Below, in pieces: positions 1 through 6,387 of a stretch of DNA of 16,118 nt. Origin of the DNA: an uncultured Lachnospiraceae bacterium (lineage in GTDB: Bacteria; Bacillota_A; Clostridia; Lachnospirales; Lachnospiraceae); NCBI GenBank assembly GCA_910585355.1, contig CAJUDN010000033.1:1-16118 (forward strand), given 5' to 3'. The position numbers and the translations under genes were made by a program. The notes under the pieces were generated by a model that saw only the letters and a list, made by a program, of their open reading frames with translations, ran no database searches and had not been told where the DNA came from. Position 1 is the stretch's first letter. Every line of letters starts with the position of its first letter.

Positions 1-412
1 CCTGGGACGCCTTATCCGGATCATCCAGGGCTGACACGAACAAAAACCTCCGTATGGCAAACAGAATGGCTACGGAAATGATGCCGATGAGGGATTGCTG
101 GACAGGCATGTGCTCAATGACAATCTGTCTGGCCACGGCAAACAGAAGAACCTCCACGGCAGAGTCAATGTCATGACGGCAGAACATTTTTAAAAGCTCC
201 ACACCAATGACAAGTTCAAAGCTCTTTTTAATGAAATCGTCCAGATTAAATCCGTTGTCGAGGAACAGGTTGTGGAGATCCGAGGGCACAGAGAGAAAGG
301 CAATAAGGATGGCGACAATGAGAACCAGGGCGCAGATAATTTCCAGGTACTGGGACATTTTTAAAATGAACAGCTGGGCTTTCTGAACCCTTCTGTTAGG
401 GTAATGTTTCAT
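1..412 (-). CDS. PsiE-family-like small membrane protein (partial, 3' end beyond window)
   Basis: The reverse strand reads open from an ATG at 412-410 to the window edge, giving 137 residues without a stop. The start is fixed by an AAGGAGGGA ribosome site (bases 419-427) and a good promoter just upstream. The protein begins with a basic stretch (MKHYPNRR), then a clear hydrophobic segment at about residues 21-43. Three further hydrophobic stretches lie at about 62-76, 84-98 and 105-122, ending in a basic RRF patch. The segment with ARQIVIEHMP followed by a last hydrophobic helix resembles the C-terminal half of PsiE (E. coli RLIIVDHKSP). PsiE-type proteins are about 130-150 residues, so little is probably missing. 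The family was named for phosphate-starvation induction in E. coli; its biochemical role is unknown, and nothing here shows phosphate control. Assignment is by remembered pattern only; it could be another small four-helix membrane family. Confidence 0.6.
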   Translation of the reverse strand, partial: MKHYPNRRVQKAQLFILKMSQYLEIICALVLIVAILIAFLSVPSDLHNLFLDNGFNLDDFIKKSFELVIGVELLKMFCRHDIDSAVEVLLFAVARQIVIEHMPVQQSLIGIISVAILFAIRRFLFVSALDDPDKASQ

Positions 413-443
413 TGAAAATCCCTCCTTGGTTTGTTATGAAAAT

Positions 444-472
444 ATTATACTGGAAAACTATGGAAGGCGCAA
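444..472 (-). promoter_or_regulatory. Sigma-A-like promoter for the leftward PsiE-like gene
   Basis: On the reverse strand, TTGCGC (bases 472-467) and a perfect TATAAT (449-444) are separated by exactly 17 bases. Transcription would begin near base 437, leaving a leader of about 25 bases with the AGGAGG site in it. This is seen directly; activity is inferred. Confidence 0.7.
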
Positions 473-498
473 GTTCATATTTTATTAAGACTTTTATT

Positions 499-528
499 TT
501 TGCATTTTCTCCGGTTTTATGGTAGACT
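499..528 (+). promoter_or_regulatory. Candidate extended -10 promoter for the NlpC/P60 gene
   Basis: TTTGCA (499-504) lies 18 bases before TAGACT (523-528), which is preceded by TGG (520-522), giving an extended -10 (TGnTAGACT). Transcription would start near 535, about 29 bases before the ATG at 564. Each hexamer matches consensus at four of six bases, so the call rests mainly on the extended -10 and on position. Confidence 0.5.
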
Positions 529-551
529 GGTATCCATACGAATTATACTAT

Positions 552-555
552 GGAG
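552..555 (+). promoter_or_regulatory. Ribosome binding site that decides the NlpC/P60 start
   Basis: GGAG at 552-555 sits 8 bases before ATG 564 but only 2 bases before ATG 558. The in-frame ATG at 519 lies inside the candidate promoter, upstream of the expected transcript start, and has no such site. The start at 564 is therefore preferred. Confidence 0.65.
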
Positions 556-563
556 TGATGTAC

Positions 564-2192
564 ATGTCAGGAGATAAAAAGCCATCGGATTATACGGCTT
601 CCATCAATAGAGCCAGAAGAAAAAGAAAACGTTCGCCTTACGGCAAATATGCTGCGGCCGCTGCGGCGTGTGTGGCCGCCGTCGGGATTTTTTTCGGCGC
701 GAGGGCCATCAGGACGCGCCAGTCCAATGAGCCTGCGGCTCTTACAAGTGAGGCCGAAGAAAGCAGAGAAGAGGAAAAAGAGGAATCCATAAGCCGGGAG
801 GCGGAGTCACAGGCTCAGGCCTCAAGGGAAGCGGAAGAACAAAAAGCGAAGGAAGAGGAAGCCATAAACGTGGTAATTAATTCCTATTCCAATCTCGGCG
901 TGGTTCAGGTTTCCGGCTATTTAAATATCAGGAAGAGTCCGGAAGCGGGGGCTCATGTGGTGGGAAAATTAATGGACGGCAGCGCCTGCGAGATTACAGA
1001 AACCCTGGACGGCTGGTATCATGTGACTTCCGGCGGGATTGACGGCTATGTGAGTTCTCAGTACATTCTGACCGGGGAGGATGCGAAGGCGGCCTCCAGA
1101 GAGCTTGTGAGGGACCGGGCTCTGGTGACTGTGGACAATCTGAACATCCGGATGGAACCGTCCACTGATTCAGACGTGGTGGGACAGTGCCTGGAAGGTG
1201 AGAGATACGAAATTTTAGGTGAGGAAACCGGCTGGTACCAGATTCCCGGCGGATATATTTCCGCCGATTATGCAGAACGCAGCTTCTGCATGAATGAGGC
1301 CAGAAAACTGGACCTAAAGGCTATGGTTTTAAATTACTATAATAAACCTGGTGTATCCAACGTGACAAGTTACTTGAATATCCGCAGCGGCGCCGGAGAA
1401 AATGAAAAAATCATCGGCAAGCTCCCCAGCTACGCAGGGTGTGAGATTTTAGAGGAACTGGACGGCTGGTATAAAATCCGTTCCGGAAATATCACAGGAT
1501 ACGTGAGCCGTGATTTTATTCTGACAGGAGATGCTGCCAGACAGGCTGCTATGGATCATGCGGAGCTGATGGCGGTGGTCAGCACGGAACGATTAAATGC
1601 CAGAACAGAGCCAAACACCGATGCTAAAATATGGACCCAGATTTCCAGTAACGAGCGATATCATGTGCTGTCCCAGCTTGACGGATGGGTACAGATCGAA
1701 TTTGACGAAGGCGGCGAGGGGGATGGAAGCGACGAGGTGTCCTATGCCTATGTTTCCAACGATTACGTGGATGTGCGTTATGCCCTGGCGGAGGCCATCA
1801 AGTTTTCTCCCGCGGAGGAAAACGCCTCTCTGCGGAGCCGGGTGGTCAATTATGCCATGCAGTTTCTGGGGAACCCCTATGTATGGGGTGGTACAAGCCT
1901 TACTAAGGGGGCGGACTGTTCCGGCTTTACTATGTCGGTTATGAAAAATTTTGGTATTTCCCTGCCCCATTATTCCGGAGACCAGGCTAAAAGGGGAACC
2001 AGAATCAAATCCAGCCAGATGCGGCCGGGAGATCTGATATTTTACGGAAACAGCAGCGGAAAAATCAATCATGTGGCCATGTACATTGGAAACGGCCAGA
2101 TTATCCATGCCGCCAGCAGAAGAAGCGGAATTAAAATTTCTTCCTGGAATTACAGAACGCCGTTACGGATTGTAGATGTGATTGGCGACTAA
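564..2192 (+). CDS. Membrane-anchored NlpC/P60 peptidoglycan endopeptidase with four SH3 domains
   Basis: A 542-residue wall hydrolase expected to cut peptide stems of peptidoglycan at the cell surface. From the N-terminus: a short basic cytoplasmic tail rich in Arg/Lys, one alanine-rich membrane segment (about residues 29-47), a Glu-rich charged spacer (about 52-108), then four bacterial SH3 repeats at about 113-172, 185-238, 263-323 and 336-405. These carry LNIR/LNAR and GWY/GWV signatures. The C-terminal NlpC/P60 domain (about 425-542) has the catalytic Cys452 in DCSGF, His503 in HVAMYIG and a third polar residue His515 in IIHA, so the active site looks intact. NPYVWGG just before the Cys is also typical. 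No cleavable signal peptide is evident, so anchoring by the N-terminal helix is inferred. The SH3 repeats fall into two similar pairs, suggesting an internal duplication. A terminator follows, so it is probably transcribed alone. Exact bond specificity cannot be read from sequence. Confidence 0.93.
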   Translation: MSGDKKPSDYTASINRARRKRKRSPYGKYAAAAAACVAAVGIFFGARAIRTRQSNEPAALTSEAEESREEEKEESISREAESQAQASREAEEQKAKEEEAINVVINSYSNLGVVQVSGYLNIRKSPEAGAHVVGKLMDGSACEITETLDGWYHVTSGGIDGYVSSQYILTGEDAKAASRELVRDRALVTVDNLNIRMEPSTDSDVVGQCLEGERYEILGEETGWYQIPGGYISADYAERSFCMNEARKLDLKAMVLNYYNKPGVSNVTSYLNIRSGAGENEKIIGKLPSYAGCEILEELDGWYKIRSGNITGYVSRDFILTGDAARQAAMDHAELMAVVSTERLNARTEPNTDAKIWTQISSNERYHVLSQLDGWVQIEFDEGGEGDGSDEVSYAYVSNDYVDVRYALAEAIKFSPAEENASLRSRVVNYAMQFLGNPYVWGGTSLTKGADCSGFTMSVMKNFGISLPHYSGDQAKRGTRIKSSQMRPGDLIFYGNSSGKINHVAMYIGNGQIIHAASRRSGIKISSWNYRTPLRIVDVIGD

Positions 2193-2220
2193 AGATAGAA
2201 TAAGAATTTCTTTTTTACAC

Positions 2221-2268
2221 AAAATAATGCCGGGGTCCAAAAGTATTTTGACACCGGCATTATTTTTT
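2221..2268 (+). terminator. Rho-independent terminator after the NlpC/P60 gene, close to tepA
   Basis: A perfect 13-base inverted repeat (AAAATAATGCCGG at 2221-2233 with its complement at 2254-2266) is followed by a T run (2263-2268). The loop itself can pair partly (GTC-CAAAA against TTTTGAC). It ends only 18 bases before the tepA ATG. On the other strand there is also a short T tract, so weak bidirectional action is possible. Confidence 0.8.
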
Positions 2269-2286
2269 ATAGAGAGGAGATTTTTT

Positions 2287-3036
2287 ATGGAAGATATGTT
2301 TAATCCCTGGTTTGGATATGGCGGAGAAAATAGGAACGGCACGGTATTTGAAAACGGTACGGGAAAATCGCGGCCGGATGCCAGAGTAAAGGAACAGGAG
2401 GAGAGAATCAGGGAAAGCGGACAGATTACTCTGGGAGGAGCCAGAAAAGGAAGAATCCACCTCCTTTCCGTTATCGGAGAAATCGAAGGTCATGAGAATT
2501 TGTCCGGCAGTACAAAGACGACCAAGTATGAACATATTTTGCCGGAGCTTGCCAAAGTGGAGGACGATAAGGAGATTGAAGGCGTCATGGTGCTTGTCAA
2601 CACGGTGGGCGGCGATGTGAGCTGCGGCCTGGCTCTGGCGGAAATGCTGGCGTCCTTAAGTAAGCCGACGGTATCTCTGGTGGTTGGTGACAGCCATTCC
2701 ATCGGCGTTCCTCTGGCAGTGGCCGCGGATTATTCCTTTATCGTGCCCACCGGGACTATGATGGTACATCCGGTACGTATGACGGGAATGGTGATCGGGG
2801 CCGCTCAGACCTATGAATATTTTGATATGATTCAGGACCGGATTTTAAGCTTTGTATCGGGGCACAGCCGAATTTCCTATGAGGAGCTGAAAACGCTTAT
2901 GCACAATACGAAAATGCTGACCAAGGACCTGGGTACGGTTCTGGTGGGAAAGGATGCAGTGGACGCGGGGCTCATTGACCAGGTGGGCGGCATGAAGGAG
3001 GCTCTTGCGAAGCTGTATGAAATGATGAAAGGCTGA
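2287..3036 (+). CDS. tepA: TepA-type ClpP-like serine protease
   Basis: A 249-residue ClpP/crotonase-fold peptidase closely resembling B. subtilis TepA (YmfB), which has been linked to protein export or processing of peptides. Recognisable segments include IGEIEGHENL, TTKYEHILPEL, LVNTVGGDVSCGLALAEMLASLSKPT and HPVRMTGMVIGA, all in the order found in TepA. The catalytic triad appears complete: Ser138 in SHSIGVP, His161 in MMVHPVR and Asp231 in GLID. The ATG at 2287 is chosen because GAGGAGA (2274-2280) lies 6 bases upstream; the frame extends to 2182 but that stretch spans the terminator hairpin and has no ribosome site. The first 55 residues are charged and variable with no signal peptide, so the protein is probably cytoplasmic. 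In B. subtilis tepA also lies just before spoIIIE, with ylzJ between; no ylzJ is seen here. The physiological substrate is unknown. Confidence 0.9.
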   Translation: MEDMFNPWFGYGGENRNGTVFENGTGKSRPDARVKEQEERIRESGQITLGGARKGRIHLLSVIGEIEGHENLSGSTKTTKYEHILPELAKVEDDKEIEGVMVLVNTVGGDVSCGLALAEMLASLSKPTVSLVVGDSHSIGVPLAVAADYSFIVPTGTMMVHPVRMTGMVIGAAQTYEYFDMIQDRILSFVSGHSRISYEELKTLMHNTKMLTKDLGTVLVGKDAVDAGLIDQVGGMKEALAKLYEMMKG

Positions 3037-3079
3037 TGAAAGAAGATGCTTTGGCTTCATAGTGGCCTGTGACGAATCA

Positions 3080-3099
3080 GCGAAGAATTCGCCATGGCG
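3080..3099. repeat. Overlapping short palindromes in the tepA-ftsK gap
   Basis: GCGAA-GAA-TTCGC (3080-3092) and the perfect palindrome CGCCATGGCG (3090-3099) share three bases, so only one can fold at a time. They sit in 3037-3148, where I find no credible gene: the rightward frames stop within about ten codons. The stretch could be a dispersed intergenic repeat or simply spacer; one copy in the window cannot decide. Confidence 0.4.
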
Positions 3100-3148
3100 T
3101 GAGCGGCTGCGGCAGGGGAACAATTCAAGAGTTATCTGGACCGTTACG

Positions 3149-3187
3149 CGGCAGGACCTGGGTGAAAAGAAAGGTCCTGCCGTTTTT
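3149..3187 (+). terminator. Rho-independent terminator after tepA
   Basis: CGGCAGGACCT (3149-3159) pairs perfectly with AGGTCCTGCCG (3172-3182) across a 12-base loop and is followed directly by TTTTT (3183-3187). This is a strong, textbook-shaped terminator that separates tepA from ftsK. Confidence 0.9.
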
Positions 3188-3188
3188 G

Positions 3189-3217
3189 TTGCAATTTGCC
3201 ATAAGTTTTTGTATACT
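3189..3217 (+). promoter_or_regulatory. Sigma-A-like promoter for ftsK and downstream genes
   Basis: TTGCAA (3189-3194) and TATACT (3212-3217) are separated by 17 bases, immediately after the tepA terminator. Transcription would start near 3224, giving a leader of about 80 bases that contains the hairpin at 3226-3278. Sequence match is good; activity is inferred. Confidence 0.75.
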
Positions 3218-3225
3218 ATCAAATG

Positions 3226-3278
3226 AGGGTCTTTGATAACCGTTCAGGCACATCCTGAATGGTTATGGTCTTTGCCCT
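3226..3278 (+). promoter_or_regulatory. Structured leader hairpin of ftsK
   Basis: ATAACCGTTCAGG (3236-3248) pairs with CCTGAATGGTTAT (3254-3266): 13 positions, 12 Watson-Crick plus one G-U, around the 5-base loop CACAT. An outer AGGG (3226-3229) can pair with CCCT (3275-3278). The internal loop between these stems carries TCTTTG on both sides (3230-3235 and 3269-3274). There is no T run, so it is not a simple terminator. GCCC (3274-3277) could alternatively pair with GGGC (3293-3296), covering the ftsK ribosome site. Folding is seen on paper only; regulation is inference. Confidence 0.5.
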
Positions 3279-3289
3279 TAAACAGAGAT

Positions 3290-3295
3290 AGGGGG
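3290..3295 (+). promoter_or_regulatory. Ribosome binding site supporting a TTG start for ftsK
   Basis: AGGGGG (3290-3295) lies 7 bases before TTG 3303. There is no in-frame ATG nearby: the next methionine codon comes well inside the predicted membrane domain. TTG is therefore the start. Confidence 0.8.
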
Positions 3296-3302
3296 CTTTC
3301 AT

Positions 3303-6300
3303 TTGGCTGGAAATAGTACGAAAAGAAAAACAACGGCGAAAACAACAGGAAAGAAAAAAGATACCAGGGCTGTGGAGCAGGACACTGGTTTTTTACAGAC
3401 AGAGGCAGCGGTCCTGGTTACTTTTGCGGTCTGTGTGTTCCTGTTTTTGAGTAATTTTCACATTTGCGGAGTGCTGGGGAATCTTTTAAGCAGTGTGATG
3501 CTGGGGGTGTTCGGCAGTATCGGATATGCGGCTCCGGTTCTTGGATTCATGGGAATGGTATTTTATGTGTCCAATAAGGGAAATATCAGGGCCGTGTATA
3601 AAATGCTGGCGGTGGAACTTCTTTTGCTGGTGCTTTGCGGCCTGGCGCAGCTTGTGTTCGGCGGCGGATATCAGGAAGGGCAAACCCTTAAGGAAGTCTA
3701 TGAGACCGCAGGGGAAAGCGGGCTTGGGGGCGGCATCATCGGCGGCGCTCTGGTTCTGGTTCTGCACACAGCGGTGGGGACCATCGGCGCGTATCTGGTG
3801 CTTCTGGTCTGCATGATCATCTGCCTGGTCTGTATTACGGAGAAGTCCTTTGTATCGGCGGTGAAGAAGGGAAGCGGAAAGGCCTACCAGTACGCCAGAG
3901 AGGATTACGGAAGGCGGAAGGAAATCCGGGAGGAAAAGAAAGAGGAGCGCAGGCTTTTGCGGGAGGAGCAGAAGGTCCAGGGAGTGAATTTAAACTCAAC
4001 GGATCTGTCCAAGAATGTCCCGGCGTCTCTTCCCATTGAGGAAGAAAGGACGGAAAGGATGGAAAAACTTCCGGAACCCGTAGCAGAACTTCCGGGAAAG
4101 GAGTATACGGCCTCCAATACAGAGGCTTCGCCTGAGCCGGCGGTTCCTCCCCTCCCGGATCCGGCCGATGTGTTTAAAGGAAAAATCACCATGCCCGGAC
4201 AGAAAAAAGAAGAGGATGTGGTTCCCTTTGAGGAGGATCTGTCTCTCATGAGACACCAACTGGACGAGGATGTGTTTGTCAGCAGAAACGGCAGGGATTT
4301 TGATGATATGGACGTATTCCCGAAAATCTGGGGGAAGGAATCAGAGGAAAGCGGCACCGGCCGGGAGGAGTCCCAAAAGAAGCCGGATACGGAGCCGGAT
4401 GGCAAAATGGGAATGAAGTTCTGGACAGAACCTGATACCGGCACCGGGGACGGAGAAGAACCGGAGCTTGGGGAAAGCCCGGAACCTTTGACAAACAGTG
4501 AAGGGAATCAGGAGGCAGTTAAAGAAGAGCTTCACACAGAGCCGTATGTGGAGACGGAGGAATATTGGGAGCCGATAACGCGGGAACCAGTGAGGCAGGA
4601 AGCAACAACGCGGGAGCCTGTGACGCAGGGGCCGGCAATGCAGAAGCCGGCGCGGCAGGAACCGGAATCCGGCGGTGAATTTCATACCCAGGAGGAACGA
4701 AAGCAAGTGGTAACAGCCACCGGAAAGATCATTGAGACCGACGCCGAGGAAATCATAAAGAAAAAGGCAGAAAAGCGAAGGATGGATGCGGCAGAAAAGG
4801 AAGAGGCCGGTATGGCGGTTCGGCAGGAGATCAAAAAAACAGAGGAAAAGCCGAAAAAACCTTACCAGATTCCTCCCATGGATCTTCTGAACAGAGGAAA
4901 GGGGCCGTCCAAGGGCCAGTCAGAGAAAGAATTTAAGGAGACGGCCATCAAACTTCAACAGACTCTGCGGAATTTCGGCGTGGGCGTCACGGTGACCAAC
5001 ATAAGCTGCGGTCCCACGGTTACGCGGTATGAGCTGCATCCGGAGCAGGGGGTGAAAGTCAGTAAGATTCAGTCCCTGGCGGATGATATCAAGTTAAACC
5101 TGGCGGCTACCGATATCCGTATCGAGGCCCCGATTCCGGGAAAGGCAGCAGTGGGCATCGAGGTTCCCAATAAGGTCAACAGCATGGTGTATTTAAGGGA
5201 ACTTTTAGAGAGCGAGGAATTTAGAAAACACCCCTCCAGTCTGGCCTTCGCTGTTGGAAAGGATATTGGAGGCCAGGTGGTGATTGCGGATTTGGCCAAG
5301 ATGCCCCACCTTTTAATCGCGGGACAGACTGGTTCCGGAAAGTCGGTGGGAATCAATACCATGATCATGAGTTTCCTTTACCGGGCGTCTCCGGACGATG
5401 TGAAAATCATAATGGTTGATCCCAAGGTAGTGGAACTTTCTATCTACAATAAAATTCCCCACCTTCTGATTCCGGTAGTCACAGATCCCAAAAAGGCCGC
5501 GGGGGCGTTAAACTGGGCGGTGGCTGAAATGATGGACCGTTATAATAAATTTGCAGAGAGCAATGTCCGTGATTTAAAGGGCTATAACGCCAGAGTGAAA
5601 ACCCTGGAGGACAGCGGGGACATCCCAAAGGAAGAAATTCCGGCAAAGCTTCCTCAGATTGTCATTATTATCGACGAGCTGGCTGATCTTATGATGGTAG
5701 CTTCCGGTGAAGTGGAGGATGCCATCTGCCGCTTGGCTCAGCTTGCGAGGGCGGCGGGGATCCATCTGGTAATCGCAACCCAGAGACCGTCCGTGAATGT
5801 CATCACAGGCGTAATTAAGGCCAATGTACCTTCCCGGATCGCCTTTTCCGTGGCTTCCGGCGTGGATTCCAGAACGATTCTGGACATGAACGGCGCGGAA
5901 AAACTTCTGGGGAACGGAGACATGCTGTTCTATCCGTCTGGCTATGCGAAGCCTTTGAGAGTACAGGGGGCGTTTGTGTCTGACCAGGAGGTATCTAAAG
6001 TTACAGACTTCCTGAAGGAGCAGTATGAGGACACAGGGTATGACAGGGAAGTCGAAATGAAAATGAGCCAGTCCGGCCCCCAGAACGGCGGTTCTTCCGG
6101 AAGTGACCGGGATGCTCTGTTTACGGATGCCGCAAAATTCATTATCGAAAAGGACAAGGCTTCTATCGGTATGCTGCAGAGAATGTTTAAAATCGGTTTT
6201 AACCGGGCCGCCAGAATCATGGACCAGCTTGCAGAAGCCGGAGTCGTGGGCGAGGAGGAAGGAACCAAACCAAGAAAAATTCTCATGTCCATGGAGGAAT

Positions 6301-6329
6301 TTGAGGAGTACCTCGAGGCCGGGTATTAG
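3303..6329 (+). CDS. ftsK: FtsK/SpoIIIE DNA translocase
   Basis: A 1008-residue septal DNA pump that moves chromosomal DNA during division and, in spore formers, into the forespore. The basic N-terminus is followed by four or five membrane segments within about residues 30-178, then a very long charged Glu/Pro-rich linker (about 181-525), then the motor. The motor shows the alpha region starting near DLLNRGKG, Walker A GQTGSGKS at 674-681 (Lys680), Walker B IVIIIDELADL with Asp791, and AQLARAAGIHLVIATQRP. The C-terminal winged-helix gamma domain (about 936-1008, ALFTDAAKFIIEKDKAS onward) normally reads DNA orientation sequences. B. subtilis SpoIIIE is 787 residues; the excess here is in the linker, which includes three 10-residue repeats (4575-4664). 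The neighbour tepA supports the SpoIIIE assignment, but FtsK and SpoIIIE cannot be separated by sequence alone. Start is TTG with a good ribosome site. It likely heads the following gene run. Confidence 0.96.
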   Translation: MAGNSTKRKTTAKTTGKKKDTRAVEQDTGFLQTEAAVLVTFAVCVFLFLSNFHICGVLGNLLSSVMLGVFGSIGYAAPVLGFMGMVFYVSNKGNIRAVYKMLAVELLLLVLCGLAQLVFGGGYQEGQTLKEVYETAGESGLGGGIIGGALVLVLHTAVGTIGAYLVLLVCMIICLVCITEKSFVSAVKKGSGKAYQYAREDYGRRKEIREEKKEERRLLREEQKVQGVNLNSTDLSKNVPASLPIEEERTERMEKLPEPVAELPGKEYTASNTEASPEPAVPPLPDPADVFKGKITMPGQKKEEDVVPFEEDLSLMRHQLDEDVFVSRNGRDFDDMDVFPKIWGKESEESGTGREESQKKPDTEPDGKMGMKFWTEPDTGTGDGEEPELGESPEPLTNSEGNQEAVKEELHTEPYVETEEYWEPITREPVRQEATTREPVTQGPAMQKPARQEPESGGEFHTQEERKQVVTATGKIIETDAEEIIKKKAEKRRMDAAEKEEAGMAVRQEIKKTEEKPKKPYQIPPMDLLNRGKGPSKGQSEKEFKETAIKLQQTLRNFGVGVTVTNISCGPTVTRYELHPEQGVKVSKIQSLADDIKLNLAATDIRIEAPIPGKAAVGIEVPNKVNSMVYLRELLESEEFRKHPSSLAFAVGKDIGGQVVIADLAKMPHLLIAGQTGSGKSVGINTMIMSFLYRASPDDVKIIMVDPKVVELSIYNKIPHLLIPVVTDPKKAAGALNWAVAEMMDRYNKFAESNVRDLKGYNARVKTLEDSGDIPKEEIPAKLPQIVIIIDELADLMMVASGEVEDAICRLAQLARAAGIHLVIATQRPSVNVITGVIKANVPSRIAFSVASGVDSRTILDMNGAEKLLGNGDMLFYPSGYAKPLRVQGAFVSDQEVSKVTDFLKEQYEDTGYDREVEMKMSQSGPQNGGSSGSDRDALFTDAAKFIIEKDKASIGMLQRMFKIGFNRAARIMDQLAEAGVVGEEEGTKPRKILMSMEEFEEYLEAGY
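4575..4664 (+). repeat. Three degenerate 30-base tandem repeats in the FtsK linker
   Basis: Three consecutive 30-base in-frame units encode ITREPVRQEA, TTREPVTQGP and AMQKPARQEP. The first two are the closest (shared ACGCGGGA and GTG-x-CAG); the third is more diverged. They lie in the disordered-looking linker, where length change should be tolerated. Confidence 0.75.
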
Positions 6330-6387
6330 GCCGTCCGGGCCGCAGGAATAAAGAAACTATAGATTTCAGAATGAGGAGGAGTAAGCG

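Noticed and set aside
1593..2108. Leftward 171-codon and rightward 115-codon frames inside the NlpC/P60 gene
   Set aside because: They overlap a strongly recognised domain in frame +; no domains or suitable ribosome sites.
2248..2273. Perfect TTGACA (2248-2253) with TATAGA (2268-2273) before tepA
   Set aside because: The 14-base spacing is too short and transcription would start on or after the tepA ribosome site; TTGACA is part of the hairpin loop.
2182..2286. Upstream extension of the tepA frame to an ATG at 2182
   Set aside because: It runs through the terminator hairpin, overlaps the NlpC/P60 stop and has no ribosome site; the resulting residues do not resemble TepA.
2845..3222. Leftward 125-codon open frame across the end of tepA
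   Set aside because: It crosses the tepA terminator and promoter region, mirrors tepA codons and encodes no recognisable protein.
3905..4706. Several overlapping leftward open frames
   Set aside because: They are shadows of the Glu/Pro-rich FtsK linker and give low-complexity Ser/Phe/Arg-rich translations.
6330..6387. GC-rich small inverted repeat after ftsK as a terminator
   Set aside because: The stem is only about four pairs and there is no T run; read-through into fhs is expected.
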